Shown here: piece after piece, positions 1-8,012 of the stretch
How the letters are laid out: every line of letters starts with the position of its first letter
Numbering within the stretch: position 1 is the stretch's first letter
Assembly: GCF_005405185.1 (NCBI RefSeq)
Contig: NZ_BJDO01000017.1
Location: forward strand, 1-50,766
Source of the DNA: Secundilactobacillus hailunensis
GTDB lineage: Bacteria > Bacillota > Bacilli > Lactobacillales > Lactobacillaceae
Length of the DNA stretch: 50,766 bases
Direction: 5' to 3'
Translations under genes and position numbers: made by a program
Notes under the pieces: generated by a model
Databases searched by the model: none
What the model was told of the DNA's origin: nothing
What the model saw: the letters and a program-made list of their open reading frames with translations, nothing else

Positions 1-587
1 CGTGCCATCCGGATTAACCGTGGCCGGGACTGTTGTCTTATCTGGTGTGTACCCTTCAATTGGCGGCACATCAACATCAACATGCTCACCCGTCTTACCT
101 GTTATATCAGGGACCGTTTGGTCACCTTGATTACTTGGAATCGTCACATTTGCTTTGGCATCATTTGGTGTGTAGTTAACTTTACCGGTTGTCGTTGGAT
201 TATCAACTGTAATTGTGCCGTCAGCATTTACTGTCGCGGGTACCGTCGTCTTATCTGCCGTGTAACCTGGCTTTACTGGTACCGTCATATCAACATGCTC
301 ACCCGTCTTACCTGTTATATCAGGGACCGTTTGGTCACCTTGGTTACTTGGAATTGTGACATTTGCCTTGGCATCATTCGGTGTGTACGTTACTTTACCG
401 GTTGTTGTTGGATTATCAACCGTAATTGTGCCATCGGCATTTACTGTCGCCGGTAACGTCGTCTTATCTGGTGTATAGCCTTCAAGCGGTGGCACATCAA
501 CAGTGACTTTATTCCCACTCTTACCAGTTACGTTGGGGACCGTCTGATCACCCTGGTTGCTTGGAATCGTCACATTCGCTTTAATAT
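1..587 (-). repeat. Tandem 213-bp (71-aa) repeats inside the adhesin gene
   Basis: Equivalent positions recur every 213 bases: for example GTGCC at 2, 215 and 428, and the (G/A)TCACC motif at 121, 334 and 547. That gives about two and three-quarter visible units, continuing out of the window. Units 1 and 2 are nearly identical in DNA and the innermost copy is the most diverged. This suggests recent expansion by unequal crossing-over from the distal side. The period is a multiple of three, so copy number can change without a frameshift. Confidence 0.9.
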
Positions 588-2595
588 CTTTAATATACTT
601 AATCGTCACCGTTTGAGGGGAATCAGTAGCTACTTTATATGAAGTTTGAGCATCTGGGGCAATTTCATAACCATCCACGTTGTAATTTTTATCAGCCGTT
701 GGCAAATCCAAGGTTGTATTGAACTTGGTCTGAATTGTTGAATCAGTTCCAATCGCTGCACCATCTTGATCAACATGTTTGACGGTAACAGTTTCAGAAT
801 TGGCTTTGTAGTGCAAAGTTACAGTGTTGGCATTGGTAAGATTTTTCACAGTAAATGAACTGGCATTGTCAGTGTCAGTTTTTGTAAAACTAGTATCGTA
901 GGTATATCCAGATATTTCTGGTTGTGGAATTGTTGTTGCAGAATTAAATGAGCCATTGACTGTATCATCAGGCTGAATCGTGTTGCCTTTCTCATCAACA
1001 TACTTAACGTTCACGTGCACTTGTGCAGCATCGTAAGTGTAAGTAATTGTTGTTGTTTGAGGAATGTATGGATTGATAATAGTATACGATTTGCCATTAA
1101 ATGTTGTCGACCCCTTAACGCCCATTGCCAGTGACCCAGAACTCTTTGAGTTCGGATCCGGCTTACCAGATGGCAGTATTGATTCTGATTCCCAATCCAT
1201 AGTACCGTCTTCCAAGTTTTTAACAGTGTAAGTCATCTGCCCCGTTTTCGTTCCATTCGCGGCATGAATAATTTGAACAATTTGCTGCCCATCACTTGTA
1301 AATGGTGACATATACCCATTTGCATTATCGGTCGCTTTAGGTGTATATCCGCTGATTTCATTAGAAGCTACAGTCGTATATTTTTGACCAGAAAGTCCTT
1401 GAATTGAGGCAGATTTAGCAACTTGTTTCCCACTACCATCCACATAATTAGTGATCTGTGTTTGAATAACTGGCTTGGTGACAGCATCCCCACCCCAAGT
1501 ACCAGGTTCACCATTCAAATAATTATAGACATTGGAAAAAATGGTGTAATCAGATCCACTCGCATAGATACTAGTTGGGTCGTTATAAATTGTCATGCCT
1601 GAATGCGGATCCTTATAGCTGGAGTTATCAGCAACTGTTTTTTGATCCACAACTGTCCAAACACCATTTACTTTCTGAGTTACAGTCACAATTGTTTGCT
1701 TTGCAGTAGCACGGTCTGTTGAAACAGAAACATGGTAACCGCCATCTGAAGCTTCAAAATACACATAATCAGAAGGCTGCGTAGTTTCTTTGGAATGCTG
1801 AGCTGCATACGTATCTGGATTATATTCTGGATCAGTCACAGTAAATCCTGTTGGCAGTTCCGGACCGCTTTTCGGCGAACCCTGCTCAAGCTTTTTCACG
1901 GTTGTGACGGTATCAGCTATTTTGGATGTGCCCGTTGCCGCATTCTGAACTTTTCCGGCATTGTCTGCAGCATTAGTAGTATCGCTAACAGGCGCGTCAC
2001 CATCAGTTGATTTAGCCGGTTGGTCACTTTCGCCATTAGCGGTATTTTTATTACTGTCTTCCAAGTTTGTACCATTTACGGAACCGCTTTCAGATTTTTG
2101 TTGATCAGCAGTTGCTGCATTGGTTTTGTCACCGATGCTGGTTGGTGCAATCTGGTCTTTATTAGTAGTTGATGGCTGAGTCACACTCGCATCAGTTTTG
2201 TTAGTTGATGCTGGTTGTCCTTTATCATCTGCTGACTGAGTAACAGTCCCATCAGTTTTGTTACTTGAGACAGGTTGTTCTTGATCAGTTGCTGGCTGAT
2301 TTGCAGCCGCGTCAGTTTTCGACACACTGCTCCCATTATTACTATCAGTATTAGCTGGCAAAACAACTTTAGGCTGCTGCAAAGACTGCGTAGTTGTCAC
2401 CTGCGCTGTTTGATTCTGTTCCGCTGTTGCATCGGCCTTAGCCTCAGCAGTAAAACCAAATTGAGCTAATCCAAAACTAAGTGTTGTTAGTCCGGCAATT
2501 AACCATAGTTTTCCAGCCTTATAAAGTTTATAATGTTCCTTTTTTGTACTGCAGTCTTGTTTTAAATCATGATTATCTTTTCCGAGATTCCCCAT
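1..2595 (-). CDS. MucBP-type surface adhesin, N-terminal part (3' end outside window)
   Basis: This frame is open for 865 codons from ATG at 2593-2595 to the window edge, so the C-terminus and any LPXTG anchor are not visible. An SD (AGGGG) lies about 9 bases upstream. Residues 22-34 read KLYKAGKLWLIAG, the KxYKxGKxWxxxG export signal of large lactobacillar wall proteins, followed by a hydrophobic stretch and a probable cleavage site near AEAKADA. A low-complexity Thr/Gln/Asn/Ser linker runs to about residue 240. A non-repetitive domain comes next, then MucBP-like modules (VNVKYVDEKGN, VTVKHVDQDGA) around residues 520-660. From about residue 668 a 71-residue module beginning ANVTIPSNQGDQTVP repeats in tandem to the edge. 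The expected role is attachment to mucus or matrix after sortase anchoring; a class A sortase is encoded at 11 kb. The ligand is not deducible. Confidence 0.9.
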   Translation of the reverse strand, partial: MGNLGKDNHDLKQDCSTKKEHYKLYKAGKLWLIAGLTTLSFGLAQFGFTAEAKADATAEQNQTAQVTTTQSLQQPKVVLPANTDSNNGSSVSKTDAAANQPATDQEQPVSSNKTDGTVTQSADDKGQPASTNKTDASVTQPSTTNKDQIAPTSIGDKTNAATADQQKSESGSVNGTNLEDSNKNTANGESDQPAKSTDGDAPVSDTTNAADNAGKVQNAATGTSKIADTVTTVKKLEQGSPKSGPELPTGFTVTDPEYNPDTYAAQHSKETTQPSDYVYFEASDGGYHVSVSTDRATAKQTIVTVTQKVNGVWTVVDQKTVADNSSYKDPHSGMTIYNDPTSIYASGSDYTIFSNVYNYLNGEPGTWGGDAVTKPVIQTQITNYVDGSGKQVAKSASIQGLSGQKYTTVASNEISGYTPKATDNANGYMSPFTSDGQQIVQIIHAANGTKTGQMTYTVKNLEDGTMDWESESILPSGKPDPNSKSSGSLAMGVKGSTTFNGKSYTIINPYIPQTTTITYTYDAAQVHVNVKYVDEKGNTIQPDDTVNGSFNSATTIPQPEISGYTYDTSFTKTDTDNASSFTVKNLTNANTVTLHYKANSETVTVKHVDQDGAAIGTDSTIQTKFNTTLDLPTADKNYNVDGYEIAPDAQTSYKVATDSPQTVTIKYIKDIKANVTIPSNQGDQTVPNVTGKSGNKVTVDVPPLEGYTPDKTTLPATVNADGTITVDNPTTTGKVTYTPNDAKANVTIPSNQGDQTVPDITGKTGEHVDMTVPVKPGYTADKTTVPATVNADGTITVDNPTTTGKVNYTPNDAKANVTIPSNQGDQTVPDITGKTGEHVDVDVPPIEGYTPDKTTVPATVNPDGT

Positions 2596-2633
2596 CAATG
2601 TCACGCCCCTTTTTAAAGCCTAAAAATTAAATC

Positions 2634-2642
2634 ATCATACCA
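2634..2642 (-). promoter_or_regulatory. Extended -10 promoter for the adhesin gene
   Basis: On the minus strand the sequence TGGTATGAT (TGn plus TATGAT, -10 at 2634-2639) lies about 40 bases upstream of the adhesin ATG. The -35 region is poor. The rest of the 480-base gap 2596-3075 is AT-rich and holds only this promoter and the cbpA promoter. I see no further gene or repeat in it. Confidence 0.45.
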
Positions 2643-2999
2643 ACTTATCCCCGATTACCAAACATAAACACCATCTAGCTTCCTGCATTGCTATTAATTT
2701 ATGTCCTTAATAAGTTTTAAAGCCAAATCTTAACTGGTTTAAATGTATAGGGTAATAACTGTTGTAAGCTATTGCTAAATTTAATAGAGTTATTACGTAT
2801 GCCTACTACCAGTAAAATAACCATAATACTTAAACCAAAAATTTACAATAATTAACCTCTTTTTCCTTTAAAGATTTACATTTATCACTTTTTGTCACCT
2901 GCATAGTCGCCCAATTTAAGTTTTCAAACGCAATAGTTGCTTACCTAGAATTTTAATCTAAATTAATCCTGACTTTTTGGCTCTAAGGCGCTATTCAAG

Positions 3000-3029
3000 T
3001 TGTTTCTACGCCTAATTTTATGGTATGAT
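3000..3029 (+). promoter_or_regulatory. cbpA promoter
   Basis: TTGTTT (3000-3005) and TATGAT (3024-3029) are separated by 18 bases, with an extended TGG just before the -10. The SD AGGAGGT at 3061-3067 follows and the ATG is at 3076. Confidence 0.65.
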
Positions 3030-3075
3030 ATTTTTAGTTTATTAGAGAGTTCTAATTATTAGGAGGTTACACCCA

Positions 3076-3717
3076 ATGTTGTTGAAATCCTTGATCAAGC
3101 CTAAGGAGCGGCTGGTGACCGTTCAGGAAAACGTCACCTTAGAAGACGCTCTGAAGATACTTGAAGATTCCGGTTATCGTTGCGTACCAATTTTAGATGA
3201 AACCGGAACGATTTTCCGGGGTAACATCTATAAGATGCATATCTATCGGCACAAGTCGCGTGGTGGTGATATGCAGTTACCAGTCACGACCCTATTGAAA
3301 AATGCCACCAAATTCATCAAAATTGACGCTGCTTTCTTCAACGTCTTCTTCTCGATCAAGGACCTGCCGTATATCGCTGTTCTCGATGCCGAAAACAAAT
3401 TTTACGGGATTTTGACGCATACTCGGTTAATGGATATGCTGTCACAATCGTGGAACGTTAATATTGGTTCTTATGTCCTCACCGTTGTTTCACCAGGCAC
3501 TCGTGGCGACTTAGTTGGTATTTCGAAGATCATTACTAAATACACCAGTATCGCCAGTGTCATCAGCCTTGATGCTCGTGACGGTGAATTAGTTCATCGT
3601 ATTATGTTCACTTTACCTGCCGATGTTGATCAATCAAGGCTCGACCGCATCGTACGCGCACTGAAACGTAAAAATTTTGAAGTGCCAGAAATCGAAAATT
3701 TAAACCACGAAATATAA
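3076..3717 (+). CDS. cbpA: CBS-pair plus ACT domain protein, CbpA-type c-di-AMP-binding protein
   Basis: The 213-residue protein opens with two CBS motifs (about residues 10-70 and 80-130; VTLEDALKILEDSGYRCVPILDE and YIAVLDAENKFYGILTHTRL regions) and ends in a roughly 70-residue ACT-like domain (LTVVSPGTRGDLVGISKIITKY). This matches the architecture of Listeria CbpA, a cyclic-di-AMP-binding protein, and is longer than the CBS-only CbpB/DarB. The protein is soluble and probably senses a nucleotide. It has its own promoter, an optimal SD (AGGAGGT) and its own terminator, so it is monocistronic. It converges with the mazEF-like pair. Assignment to c-di-AMP rests on family architecture, not on visible ligand residues. 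Confidence 0.75.
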   Translation: MLLKSLIKPKERLVTVQENVTLEDALKILEDSGYRCVPILDETGTIFRGNIYKMHIYRHKSRGGDMQLPVTTLLKNATKFIKIDAAFFNVFFSIKDLPYIAVLDAENKFYGILTHTRLMDMLSQSWNVNIGSYVLTVVSPGTRGDLVGISKIITKYTSIASVISLDARDGELVHRIMFTLPADVDQSRLDRIVRALKRKNFEVPEIENLNHEI

Positions 3718-3724
3718 GTTTTAA

Positions 3725-3758
3725 CAGGCATCTCTCGTTTGAGACGCCTGTTTTTTTT
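3725..3758 (+). terminator. cbpA terminator
   Basis: A 10-bp stem with one mismatch (CAGGCATCTC / GAGACGCCTG) and a 6-nt loop is followed by eight T. Confidence 0.85.
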
Positions 3759-3759
3759 C

Positions 3760-3795
3760 AAAAAAAGACGTCATCCTGTTTTAAAGGGTGGCGTC
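3760..3795 (-). terminator. mazEF-like operon terminator
   Basis: On the minus strand the stem GACGCCACCC / GGATGACGTC (3786-3795 with 3767-3776, G-U pairs allowed) is followed by a run of seven T. It sits back to back with the cbpA terminator. Confidence 0.8.
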
Positions 3796-3818
3796 TTGCA
3801 CTATGTAATTGACCAAAA

Positions 3819-4205
3819 CTAGACTCGCTTATGCTGCTTATAATCACTTTTTTTATTTAAGCCGATACTGACTTCTAAACCGTGGTCAACTTGTTGCATC
3901 GTGACCTCATCCAGTTGGGCAACGTGGTCTTTAAGCCGCTGCTTATCAATCGTTCGAATTTGCTCCAGCAAAATGACCGAATCTTTTTCAATTCCTGTAT
4001 GATGGGCCTTGATTGCCACATGCGTGGGCATTTTCGGTTTAGAGATCCGGGCCGTGATTGCAGCTACAATCACGGTCGGACTGTAGTGATTACCAATGTT
4101 ATTCTGAACAATCAGCACCGGTCTCACGCCACCTTGTTCCGACCCGACCACGGGTGATAAATCGGCGTAATAAATATCCCCCCGCTTGATCTCATCATTT
4201 GCCAT
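3819..4205 (-). CDS. mazF: MazF/PemK-family endoribonuclease toxin
   Basis: The protein reads [18 protein letters not shown], then [15 protein letters not shown], the hallmark beta-barrel core of MazF/PemK mRNA interferases, and [26 protein letters not shown] later on. From ATG 4203-4205 it has 128 residues. I chose this ATG because GGGGA lies 7 bases upstream and family members start here. A GTG at 4233-4235 would add ten residues and overlap the upstream stop by four bases, but it has no clear SD. The product is expected to cleave mRNA when its antitoxin is degraded. It is co-transcribed with the 85-residue gene upstream. The C-terminal lysine-rich tail is longer than in B. subtilis NdoA. 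Confidence 0.88.
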   Translation of the reverse strand: MANDEIKRGDIYYADLSPVVGSEQGGVRPVLIVQNNIGNHYSPTVIVAAITARISKPKMPTHVAIKAHHTGIEKDSVILLEQIRTIDKQRLKDHVAQLDEVTMQQVDHGLEVSIGLNKKSDYKQHKRV

Positions 4206-4231
4206 CTCTTCATCCCCTATCTTAACATCGC

Positions 4232-4489
4232 TCACAGTTGCGGGTCTTCTAAATATAACCGGGCAACTTCATTTTCACACGACAGATATTCTTGTGCAAT
4301 TGCCGCGTTAACTTCGCTCATCTTCTGGTAACCGGCAATCAAAGATGCCGTTACGCTCACCAGATCAGCAGTCAACTGGCAATCAGGGAAGTTAGAGTTA
4401 GCTTTCAAATGTTTAAATTGTCGCAAAGATAGCCGAGAATGATAAACGCGCTGTTTGGTAATCATACCCGGTATGTTATAACTTCTCAT
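4232..4489 (-). CDS. Probable antitoxin partner of MazF
   Basis: This 85-residue protein starts at ATG 4487-4489 with AGGGG about 8 bases upstream. It lies directly before the MazF gene in one transcription unit. I see no clear ribbon-helix-helix motif like that of NdoAI, but position and size fit an antitoxin that binds and inhibits MazF. The N-terminal part is basic ([21 protein letters not shown]), consistent with DNA binding, and the C-terminal part is acidic ([18 protein letters not shown]), consistent with toxin capture. The function is inferred from context. Confidence 0.65.
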   Translation of the reverse strand: MRSYNIPGMITKQRVYHSRLSLRQFKHLKANSNFPDCQLTADLVSVTASLIAGYQKMSEVNAAIAQEYLSCENEVARLYLEDPQL

Positions 4490-4544
4490 GATCGACCCCT
4501 ATTTCCCCGTTACTTATTCATATAATTCTACCATTGACGTCAAC

Positions 4545-4587
4545 AAAAAAGAACCCCTTACCTAGTTTTGACTGGATTAGGGGGTTC
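4545..4587 (-). terminator. alr-acpS terminator
   Basis: GAACCCC (4551-4557) pairs with GGGGTTC (4581-4587), extended by three more pairs. Six T follow on the minus strand (A-run 4545-4550). The perfect palindrome TTGACGTCAA (4534-4543) lies just beyond, in the mazEF-like promoter region. Confidence 0.8.
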
Positions 4588-4595
4588 ATTTAACT

Positions 4596-5708
4596 TTAAT
4601 TAATATAAGTTCGCTTTAATCGCTGGGTAAATCCGCAAGCAATTTCGTAATGGATGGTGCCGCAATAGTCAGCTACATCCTGCAGACTGATCTGCTGGCC
4701 ATGATCTTCACCAACGAGGGTTACTGGCGTCCCAACCGGATACTGCCGTGGTAAGCGAATCATTAGCTGATCCATGCAGACCCGACCAATAATTTCACAA
4801 AAATCACCGTTGACTAACACATGAAAGCCTTGAAGCCGTCGCTCATAGCCGTCAGCATACCCAATTGGCAGGGTCGCTACCCATTCATCCTGCTGGGCAG
4901 TATAAGTCGCACCATAACTTACGGAGTAGCCCTTCGGCAGCTGTTTAACGTACACCATTTTAGTGGTCAGACTCATCGCTGGCTTTAACGTAAAGGGCGC
5001 AGTTAATTCCGTACCGGAAGGGTTCAGTCCATACGCTGCCACACCGTAGCGAATCATGTTGCCATTGCAAGCAGCGTGCCATAGACTGGTTGCTGAATTC
5101 GACACGTGCACGTATTTAGGACGCTTAGGTAAAACTTCCATAAAGGCTTTCCACCGGTCAATCTGCTGTTCAAAGTAGGCCGTGTCGGCTGCATCCGCCT
5201 TCGCAAAATGGGTAAAAATCCCTTCAAAATTAAATTGCGCTTGTTCATCAAGGTACTGAACCGTGGCACGTAACTCTGCGGGATGTTGAAAGCCAATGCG
5301 TCCCATCCCAGTATCCAGTGCTAAATGAACTGCTAATTGGTGATCCGCTGACAGAATATTAGCTGCTGTCTTTAGCCAGTCGATCGAACCCACCGTTGCT
5401 GAAATATGGTGGGCCGCCATTATGTCAGCATACTGCGGTTCAGTAATCCCCAACACGAGGATTGGCTGCATGAAGCCTGCCTCTCGTAGCGTTAACGCTT
5501 CATCTAAAATCGCCACACAAAACCCGGTGGCGCCTGCTTTTTCAGCTATTCTTGCTACTTGAATGATTCCGTGACCATACCCATTAGCTTTAACCACTTG
5601 AAACAGCTCAACTCCGGGCTTTAACCGGGCCTTCTCCGCTGCAATATTATGATAAATAGCCGCCTGATCGATCACGAGCTGAGTCGGTCGATGAATCCCA
5701 ATTGTCAT
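4596..5708 (-). CDS. alr: Alanine racemase
   Basis: The enzyme interconverts L- and D-alanine using PLP and supplies D-Ala for peptidoglycan and teichoic acid D-alanylation. The 370-residue length is normal. The PLP lysine is K40 in [12 protein letters not shown], and the opposite catalytic tyrosine lies in the [10 protein letters not shown] segment near residue 267. [12 protein letters not shown] carries the conserved substrate-binding Met-Asp region. The start ATG overlaps the acpS stop by four bases (ATGA), indicating translational coupling. A strong terminator follows. The same acpS-alr pairing with cshA and murF upstream occurs in other lactobacilli. Confidence 0.97.
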   Translation of the reverse strand: MTIGIHRPTQLVIDQAAIYHNIAAEKARLKPGVELFQVVKANGYGHGIIQVARIAEKAGATGFCVAILDEALTLREAGFMQPILVLGITEPQYADIMAAHHISATVGSIDWLKTAANILSADHQLAVHLALDTGMGRIGFQHPAELRATVQYLDEQAQFNFEGIFTHFAKADAADTAYFEQQIDRWKAFMEVLPKRPKYVHVSNSATSLWHAACNGNMIRYGVAAYGLNPSGTELTAPFTLKPAMSLTTKMVYVKQLPKGYSVSYGATYTAQQDEWVATLPIGYADGYERRLQGFHVLVNGDFCEIIGRVCMDQLMIRLPRQYPVGTPVTLVGEDHGQQISLQDVADYCGTIHYEIACGFTQRLKRTYIN

Positions 5709-6067
5709 TTTGTGAACTCTCCTTCTAGCAAGACTTGCGTCATCACTAATTGACGTGTGTGCGAGATCGAAACAAACCCCTTACCTTTAAACGGCTGTTT
5801 CACCAGTTCGGGTTTGCCGAACTCATTATCCAGTATTTCCACATCTTGAAACGATACCGCTTTACCAATACCGGTTCCAAACGCCTTGCTATAGGCTTCT
5901 TTAGCAGACCAGCGACCGGCCAAAAACTCCGCACCGCGTTTATCATTCAACGTTTGATAAACTGCAACTTCATTTGGTGTCAGCACTTTTTTAACGAACC
6001 GTTCCTGATCAGCAACATCGACGATACGGCCGATTTCTTCAATATCTACACCAATTCCGTATATCAA
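5705..6067 (-). CDS. acpS: Holo-[acyl-carrier-protein] synthase
   Basis: The protein transfers 4'-phosphopantetheine from CoA to apo-ACP, activating fatty acid synthesis. It has 120 residues, typical for AcpS. The motifs [12 protein letters not shown] (Mg-binding Asp8) and [17 protein letters not shown] (Glu and Lys of the active site) are intact. It starts with TTG (6065-6067) preceded by GAGG at 8-base spacing, and it overlaps alr by four bases. A TGGTAAAAT extended -10 at 6105-6110 lies upstream, so acpS-alr probably forms a two-gene operon. Confidence 0.95.
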   Translation of the reverse strand: MIYGIGVDIEEIGRIVDVADQERFVKKVLTPNEVAVYQTLNDKRGAEFLAGRWSAKEAYSKAFGTGIGKAVSFQDVEILDNEFGKPELVKQPFKGKGFVSISHTRQLVMTQVLLEGEFTK

Positions 6068-6104
6068 GCCGAAACCTCACTTTCGCACTGTTTTCGTAGC
6101 TTTA

Positions 6105-6113
6105 ATTTTACCA
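6105..6113 (-). promoter_or_regulatory. acpS-alr promoter (extended -10)
   Basis: TGGTAAAAT is read on the minus strand with its -10 at 6105-6110, about 38 bases before the TTG start. The -35 is weak. Confidence 0.4.
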
Positions 6114-6191
6114 CACTCACACATGGGGTAACATGACACCTACTCACGCTTGGTTGATGCTTTTTCACTCGCGGATTTTTAACGGCTAAAC

Positions 6192-6226
6192 AAAAAATCC
6201 CTCAGGCAAATTGCCTAAGAGATTTC
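6192..6226 (-). terminator. cshA terminator
   Basis: The stem AGGCAA/TTGCCT is extended outward through mismatches to AAATC/GATTT and is followed on the minus strand by six T. Confidence 0.75.
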
Positions 6227-6238
6227 CTTTGTTATAGA

Positions 6239-7804
6239 TTAGTCTTTTTTACGGATCGTAAACCCGTGCTTGTTGCCACCGCTGCTTCTATGGTCGCGGT
6301 GATCACGATGATCACGGTTACCGCCACGATCACGACGGTCCTTGCTAGAAGAACCATAGCGATGATGGGAATCGTTATTGCGACCACCATAATGACGGCT
6401 GTTACCGCCACGTCCATGGCCACCGCCATGACCGCCTCGGCCGCCACGATAGTTCCGGCTACCACCACCGCCACCTTTGTGACGAGGTAATGGACGTTCT
6501 GGAGTGATCTTAACGGGTACTTGGTTAGAGTTGTCTTTAGTTAAGTCGTTCAAAAGAGCAGCAACTAAGTCAACTGCTTCATACTGGTCAAGCAATTTAG
6601 AAGCCATATCAGCGTATTTATCAGTATCGGTCTTTTCAACCAGATCCTTAACCGTTTCTTCGGCATTGCTTAATTGTCCGGTGAAGGCATCTTCTTCCGA
6701 AGGTGGCTTCATTGGCAGCATCCGCACCTTAGTTAACTTTTCAATTTCACGCAGGTAATCCATTTCGTTTGGTGTGACGAAAGTCAATGACACACCATGG
6801 TGCCCGGCACGGCCAGTACGACCAACACGGTGCACATAACTGTCAGGATCTTGAGGAATATCGTAGTTAAAGACATGGGTAACATCTTCAACATCGATCC
6901 CACGAGCAGCAACATCGGTTGCCACTAAGATATCCAGTTTACCATGTTTAAATCGATTCAGAATTTGTGAACGGCTCTTTTGAGTCAGGTCACCGTGAAT
7001 CCCGGCAGCGTTATAGCCACGGGCTTCAAGGCCACGAGAAATTTCATCCACCCGACGCTTAGTCCGAGTGAAGACGATACTCAAATCAGGTGCTTGCACA
7101 TCAAAGATCCGAGTCATCACGTCAAACTTTTCGTAGTCTTTAGCACGAACATAGTACTGGTCGATCAGATCAGTGGTTAATTCTTTAGCTTTGATCTTTA
7201 CGTGGTGTGGTTCGTGCATGAACTGCACACCAACCCGCTTGATTTCTGCTGGCATCGTAGCTGAGAACAGCATTGTTTGTCGTTCGTCTGGTGTTTCCTT
7301 GATAATCGATTCAATGTCATCTAAGAATCCCATGTTTAACATCTCATCGGCTTCATCCAAGACCAGCATCTTAACGTGGTCTAGTTTAACTGTCCGCCGG
7401 TTCATGTGATCCAGCAGACGGCCAGGGGTTCCGACTAAGACTTGGGGTTGGTTCTTCAAGCTGTTGATTTGGCGACGAATATCGGCACCACCGTAGACAA
7501 CCTGAACCTTAGCATGTTCTTCTTTACCCAATTGGAAAATTTGTTCCTGGGTTTGAATGGCCAATTCACGCGTTGGTGAAATGACTAATGCTTGAATGTG
7601 GGGATCATCCCGGTCGATGTTTTGCAAAATAGGTAATGCGAAGGCCGCAGTCTTCCCAGTTCCTGTTTGTGCCTGACCAATAACGTCTTTACCTTCCAAT
7701 ACCATTGGAATGGTTTCTGCTTGAATGGGGGTTGCTTCCTCATAACCGTTACGTTCAACGGCTTTGAGTAAAGGCTTTGTTAACCCGAGTTCTGAAAACT
7801 TCAA
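6239..7804 (-). CDS. cshA: DEAD-box RNA helicase CshA
   Basis: This ATP-dependent RNA helicase acts in ribosome assembly, cold adaptation and the RNA degradosome. The 521-residue protein shows the Q motif region (YEEATPIQAETIP), Walker A AQTGTGKT (45-52), PTRELA, TPGRL, DEAD (150-153), SAT (181-183), ARGIDV and HRVGRTGRAG. A C-terminal tail from about residue 435 is rich in Gly, Arg, His and Asp (RGG-like repeats plus DHRDHRDHR). It starts at TTG (7802-7804) with AGGAGG 8 bases upstream. A promoter and a leader of about 110 nt with a hairpin precede it. It is flanked by terminators and so monocistronic. Confidence 0.97.
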   Translation of the reverse strand: MKFSELGLTKPLLKAVERNGYEEATPIQAETIPMVLEGKDVIGQAQTGTGKTAAFALPILQNIDRDDPHIQALVISPTRELAIQTQEQIFQLGKEEHAKVQVVYGGADIRRQINSLKNQPQVLVGTPGRLLDHMNRRTVKLDHVKMLVLDEADEMLNMGFLDDIESIIKETPDERQTMLFSATMPAEIKRVGVQFMHEPHHVKIKAKELTTDLIDQYYVRAKDYEKFDVMTRIFDVQAPDLSIVFTRTKRRVDEISRGLEARGYNAAGIHGDLTQKSRSQILNRFKHGKLDILVATDVAARGIDVEDVTHVFNYDIPQDPDSYVHRVGRTGRAGHHGVSLTFVTPNEMDYLREIEKLTKVRMLPMKPPSEEDAFTGQLSNAEETVKDLVEKTDTDKYADMASKLLDQYEAVDLVAALLNDLTKDNSNQVPVKITPERPLPRHKGGGGGSRNYRGGRGGHGGGHGRGGNSRHYGGRNNDSHHRYGSSSKDRRDRGGNRDHRDHRDHRSSGGNKHGFTIRKKD

Positions 7805-7834
7805 ATAAGTATCCTCCTAATAGGCTTTTGCAAA

Positions 7835-7880
7835 GGGAATAAGACTGTGAGAAATCCGTCTCGTGTTGCGTCATATTCCC
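7835..7880 (-). promoter_or_regulatory. Hairpin in the cshA 5' leader
   Basis: GGGAATA (minus strand, from 7880) pairs with TATTCCC (ending at 7835) around an inner GAGA/TCTC helix. The structure sits between the promoter and the SD in a leader of about 110 nt. Cold-shock helicase genes often carry long structured leaders, but no function is shown here. Confidence 0.5.
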
Positions 7881-7920
7881 CGTTAGAAATGTTTTAGTTC
7901 GAAAAAATTACAACTAGAGT

Positions 7921-7949
7921 ATCATACATCACGCTACTGATAAAAGCAA
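7921..7949 (-). promoter_or_regulatory. cshA promoter
   Basis: On the minus strand TTGCTT (7944-7949) and TATGAT (7921-7926) are separated by exactly 17 bases. Confidence 0.7.
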
Positions 7950-7971
7950 CAACTAATATTCATAACAATTG

Positions 7972-8008
7972 AAAACAACCGCTCCCAATTATTTTGGGGG
8001 ACGGCTGT
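7972..8008 (-). terminator. murF terminator (weak U-tract)
   Basis: AACAGCCG(T) pairs with CGGTTGTT, with TCCC/GGGG inside. Only TTTTC follows, so efficiency is uncertain. Confidence 0.5.
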
Positions 8009-8012
8009 TAAC

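Noticed and set aside
82-456. Plus-strand frame across the adhesin repeats
   Set aside because: It is the antisense shadow of the 71-aa repeats, with Cys/Trp/Arg-rich composition; the minus frame has a signal peptide, SD and MucBP modules.
1-587. Possible CRISPR array because of regular repeats
   Set aside because: The period is 213 bp without unique spacers, and the repeats are in-frame protein modules.
5054-5296. Internal minus-strand frame in alr
   Set aside because: Out-of-frame shadow of alr without SD or family similarity.
6239-6490. Gly/His-rich repeat ORFs on both strands
   Set aside because: They are shadows of the RGG-like tail of CshA.
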